Below are positions 63,727 to 64,000 of a stretch of DNA of 64,000 bases, piece after piece. Origin of the DNA: Veillonella parvula DSM 2008 (GTDB lineage: Bacteria; Bacillota; Negativicutes; Veillonellales; Veillonellaceae); contig NC_013520.1 of the NCBI RefSeq assembly GCF_000024945.1, positions 1,947,001-2,011,000 of the forward strand, written 5' to 3'. The notes below the pieces were generated by a model. The model did not search any database, was not told the DNA's origin, and was given only the letters and a program-made list of their open reading frames with translations. The number at the start of each line of letters is the position of its first letter. Positions within the stretch are counted from its first letter, which is position 1. The position numbers were made by a program, and so were the translations under genes.

Positions 63727-64000
63727 ATATCATGTTCCTCATTGTACGCATCAAGGATATTACCGCACTCATGTTCTAATGTCGCCACAGAATCGTTGAC
63801 CTTTGCCGCACAGTAACTATGAAAGCCAAGCGCAATAATGGCCACGGTCAAACCTGTAGCCGTTGCCACTAAGGCCTCAGAAACACCACCTGTAATAATA
63901 GTTGGGGCCCCAATATCGCCACCTACCACAGCAAACGCACGAATCATGCCGAGGACCGTCCCCAACAAGCCCAACAACGGGGCCATTGTTACAATCATAC
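63723..64000 (-). CDS. exbB: MotA/TolQ/ExbB proton channel protein (second copy, 5' end outside window)
   Basis: The visible 91 C-terminal residues read VTMAPLLGLLGTVLGMIRAF, GGVSEALVATATGLTVAIIALGFHSYCAAKV: the paired channel helices of ExbB. The N-terminal helix and the start are beyond the right edge. Paralogue of the first ExbB. Confidence 0.9.
   Translation of the reverse strand, partial: MIVTMAPLLGLLGTVLGMIRAFAVVGGDIGAPTIITGGVSEALVATATGLTVAIIALGFHSYCAAKVNDSVATLEHECGNILDAYNEEHDI

Overview
The window is AT-rich and reads as a chromosome segment of a diderm Firmicute, most likely Veillonella (Negativicutes). Coding sequences are Firmicute-like with strong AGGAGG ribosome binding sites. 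They sit beside genes that only make sense with an outer membrane: a TonB-dependent receptor and two separate ExbB-ExbD-TonB sets. Fumarate reductase/succinate dehydrogenase, phosphate acetyltransferase and a lactate-utilisation (LUD) protein fit an anaerobic organic-acid fermenter. The species is inferred from overall gene content, not proven.

Layout. 1-386 is a partial DedA membrane protein. 638-7589 is a full uptake route for an iron complex, heme or cobalamin-like ligand, all on the minus strand: ExbB, ExbD, TonB, outer-membrane receptor, binding protein, permease, ATPase. 7915-9538 holds two small DUF genes and a kinase-like protein. 10011-13568 is a three-gene fumarate reductase/succinate dehydrogenase operon of the CCG-subunit (SdhE) type. 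An 887-base gap with a perfect Fur-type palindrome separates it from a two-component system (14456-16523). 16693-25614 carries two DUF445 proteins, a metal-dependent hydrolase, an HxlR regulator divergent from a DODA-type dioxygenase, glutathione peroxidase, an unknown protein, the iron-sulfur repair protein Ric and Pta. Pta is divergent from a LUD protein across three regularly spaced palindromes.

26658-35914 has an XRE regulator, a GltA-type glutamate synthase small chain with a structured leader and a candidate small RNA upstream, a PatB-like C-S lyase, a DUF438/hemerythrin/PAS sensor followed by degenerate 25-bp repeats, superoxide dismutase and several small enzymes. 36058-39399 is accessory: HicAB, MerR, a carboxymuconolactone decarboxylase-like gene with different base composition, a previously unlisted 33-residue Hol_Tox-like toxin with an opposing promoter and antisense RNA (candidate type I toxin-antitoxin), an ECF S-component and a flavin reductase. 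39537-43284 is a run of six small genes resembling immunity-type proteins. 43451-49225 is a defence island (McrC, McrB, a large SMC/ABC-type ATPase with an odd P-loop) ending next to tRNA-Arg(CCU).

49782-64000 returns to core genes: an acid phosphatase, catalase behind a Fur/PerR-like palindrome, an ArsR-DinB operon, purA, HigBA, an Fsr-like MFS exporter, purB, and a second TonB-ExbD-ExbB set running off the right edge.

How they fit together: TonB/ExbBD energise outer-membrane uptake; SOD, catalase, glutathione peroxidase, Ric and the DUF438 protein look like the oxygen/nitrosative-stress kit of an anaerobe living beside aerobes; Fur-like palindromes at the catalase, SOD and fumarate reductase ends suggest shared iron/peroxide control (inference).
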